Shown: positions 62,224 through 64,000 of the stretch, in pieces
Layout: every line of letters begins with the position of its first letter
Position numbering within the stretch: the stretch's first letter is position 1
Assembly: GCA_032716605.1 (NCBI GenBank)
Contig: CM064495.1
Span: 25,761,760 to 25,825,759, forward strand
Length of the DNA stretch: 64,000 nt
Direction: 5' to 3'
Origin: Paralithodes platypus
Lineage: Eukaryota; Arthropoda; Malacostraca; Decapoda; Lithodidae
Position numbers and translations under genes: made by a program
Notes under the pieces: model-generated
What the model saw: the letters and a program-made list of their open reading frames with translations, nothing else
Databases searched by the model: none
Told to the model about the DNA's origin: nothing

Positions 62224-63182
62224 TTGATGATGCTTTTATTTTATACTAGCCCACTGGGCCTAGGCCCTCTCAAGGCTAGTGGTGGAGGAGGTGGTACAGA
62301 GTTTAAAGTCACATATATGTCAGCAGTTATATGTCATTGTATAAATTTATCGCTCTCAGGAAGTGACGAATAGGGGTGAAATTGAAAGAGTCTGAGTCAG
62401 AGAGGATGCCATGTAATGAGGTGTTCAGCAAGAATCTCCGTCTTTCAGATGCATAGACAGGACAAATACAAAGAAAGTGAAAAACAGTCAATGATGTATG
62501 GCAATGTTGGCATTCAGGTGGTGGACCACGAGGGGTGGACATCAGGTAACCATGTGTGAGGCGCGTGTGGCCTAAACGTAATCTAGTTAATAGGGTTTGG
62601 TCTGCACGTGAACCATTAATTGAAGAGGGCCACAAGTGTATGTCATCCTTAATGGAGCGAAGGTGGCCAGTTAATGGTTGCGCTCTCCACTCAACTCGCC
62701 AAGCGTCATAAACATGGCGACGGAGGACAGGGAGCATATCCTCCGAACGCAGCAAAGTAGTAGAGGGTGTACCATGACACGCTTGCTTAGCGAGGAAGTC
62801 TGCACGCTCATTCCCGGGAATTCCTACATGCGCGGGGATCCAGCACAGTGTGATGGAACGATTAGCGCACTGTAATTTGTGTATTGTGTGGATGATAGTC
62901 TTGACCAATGGGTCCTTGGGGGCAAATACACATAAGGCTTGCAGTGCACTCTTTGAGTCACTACAGATAACGACCCGTGGAGAGTTCCTCGACAATGAAG
63001 AGATGGTGCTTAAAGCACCTTGAATAGCCCATAATTCAGCAGTGAAAACCGTGGAGTGATGGTGTAAGGTACTTTGAGACAAGCCATGGTCTGAGACTGC
63101 AGCGCAACCCACGGCATCCGCAGTTTTCGAGCCATCGGTGTAAATGAAAACAGCCGGGATGTGATCATCAAGATGTTGTAAA
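62224..63182 (-). mobile_element. LINE fragment with RNase H domain, 5' truncated
   Basis: The 16-bp repeat GTGCACACAGGTCCAG flanks it exactly (62208-62223 and 63183-63198); the twin DIRS-D copy has one such site at 49170. The minus-strand 3' end is AAATAAAAGCATCATCA. Confidence 0.92.
62327..63182 (-). CDS. LINE RNase H domain, C-terminal fragment of ORF2
   Basis: The frame (which formally opens in flanking DIRS at 63250) carries an RNase H fold with the four catalytic positions: Asp in IYTDGSKT, Glu in FTAELWAIQGAL, Asp in ICSDSKSALQAL and Asp in HVGIPGNERADFLAK. A C-terminal part with LLTRLRLGHTRLTHGYLM and a CQHCHTSLTVFHFLCICPVY zinc-knuckle-like motif follows. This order is typical of I/Jockey-group LINEs with RNase H. 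The endonuclease and RT are absent because of 5' truncation. The reading frame is undamaged, so it is a recent insertion. Confidence 0.88.
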
Positions 63183-63220
63183 GTGCACACAGGTCCAGTA
63201 ACGCCGGGATCTAGTGAATT

Positions 63221-64000
63221 TGTTAGAAGTCTTGGCAAATCCAACGTCAAGGCTATTAACCTAATTGCAATGACGACTTGTCTATTTTGACTGCAATGTC
63301 GTCATCCCAATCGCGGTTAAAAAAGAAAACGTCTAGAGTCTACTCCTTAACTTGCTCTAGGAGACGTTGTACATTAACCAAAACTACCACCGAAGGTGAA
63401 AAATGCATAGAAGAGAAGAAAAAGGGATTTACCTGAGATACAGCTGACAGCCCAGACCGTCTTCTGTCCATGTTTACACCTGGTCGAACCTGAGCGCATG
63501 CGCCGTTGTCCAAACATCATTTTCACTCGCGACCTCACATGATTCAGACGTCTATGCCTTGTGTTCTTCCATCCACCCTGTCACCGTCATTTTTTGGCTT
63601 CTTCAGCCTTCTTTTATGTTAGACAGATGCTACGTGGTTTAGAGCACACTTGAAATGTGCTCCAGAATGTTTAGCATGTATCATATGGGGGTAGCGTGTG
63701 GAAATAGCCTACCGGAGGTTCGGGGGGCCGCTTGGCGTCCTCCGTCTGTTTTTTAGTTATCTTTCTCCTTTCATATTGTCTTTTCCGTTAGCTGGGCATA
63801 GTTTTAGCTTATTTATAGCCTAGCTTGTTTCTCATTCAGGTTTGGCTATGCCCAATTGAGTTTTCATATTTTCATAGCCTAGGTGTTTACGTTCGGGTAA
63901 CATTCAGAAATTGTTGGGGGCCTTGATTTATTTGTAGTGTCTGTGTCGGTCTTTTTTCATCAGCGTTCTTTCCAGAGTCCCGCCCTTCCTATCCTCCAGA
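63221..64000 (+). mobile_element. DIRS-B2, left ITR and 5' UTR (continues past the window)
   Basis: The left ITR (63221 to about 63480) matches 49207-49458. The 5' UTR has CTATGCCCAATTGAGTTTTC and TTCATAGCCTAGGTG, as in 17690-17745 and 27450-27490. No gene start is reached. On the minus strand the ITR gives a chance MTLDLPRLLTN start to the LINE frame. Confidence 0.82.

Larger units (their letters stand above)
59013..63220 (-). mobile_element. DIRS family D, copy 2 (minus), internally deleted
   Basis: From low to high coordinates: right end (59013), right ITR (interrupted by MITE 3), ICR (59803-59909), 3' UTR (interrupted by an RTE-like fragment), YR C-terminus (about 60910-61112), unassigned segment and probable 5' UTR, interrupted by a LINE RNase H fragment. 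RT, gag and most of YR are gone. At 63221 a B2 left ITR begins in place of the D left ITR. The ends resemble family A (ATTAGTGGCCCCTCCATCAT). Confidence 0.78.

Overview
The window looks like animal nuclear DNA made almost entirely of transposable elements. I found no convincing host gene, tRNA, rRNA or CRISPR array. The mix of DIRS retrotransposons, several LINE clades (RTE-, CR1/L2- and Jockey-like) and pogo-type MITEs suggests an arthropod. A decapod crustacean is my best guess because DIRS1-like elements are known to be common there, but this is an inference, not something read from a gene.

Four DIRS families are present, named here A, B, C and D. DIRS elements carry gag, a reverse transcriptase/RNase H/methyltransferase-like polyprotein and a tyrosine recombinase (YR). 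They have inverted terminal repeats (ITRs) and an internal complementary region (ICR) that repeats the right-end/left-end circle junction. Family A is at 1-2518 (3' part), 37792-46929 (structurally complete), 47065-48234 (minus, 3' scrap) and 49460-53078 (minus, gag and 5' end). Family B is at 17083-22206 and 27341-37374, with related B2 left ends at 49207-49458 and 63221-64000. Family C (minus) has its right end at 6955 and a matching left ITR at 56566-56872. These may be the two ends of one copy opened by about 40 kb of nested insertions. Family D (minus) is at 59013-63220, with a duplicated partial copy in pieces between 37375 and 49206.

LINEs: a decayed Jockey-like relic (2521-3784 and 6340-6915) is split by an RTE-like LINE with target duplications (3785-6328). 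A second RTE-like copy lies at 14202-17082 (minus) and a fragment at 60018-60482. An RTE-like LINE with a zinc-finger insertion (22307-24613) sits beside a CR1-like LINE (24614-27340, minus). An L2/CR1-like LINE with two ORFs (27878-31862) interrupts DIRS-B. A full-length Jockey-like LINE with an intact 966-codon ORF is at 53457 to about 56550 (minus). A LINE RNase H fragment (62224-63182) has a 16-bp target duplication. Three pogo/Tigger-like MITEs are at 3010-3510, 57068-58427 and 59094-59524.

The most unusual signals concern the DIRS elements. Arrays of a 14-bp CCG-N8-CGG palindrome with a family-specific core lie in the 5' regions of B and C. A palindromic circle-junction core is shared by all four families. 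A G11-13 tract follows the YR gene in every family. The adenine-poor B family has lost the RT catalytic aspartates while its YR keeps its catalytic residues. A 100-N gap at 22207 follows about 3 kb that looks poorly polished, including about 180 bases of almost pure G.
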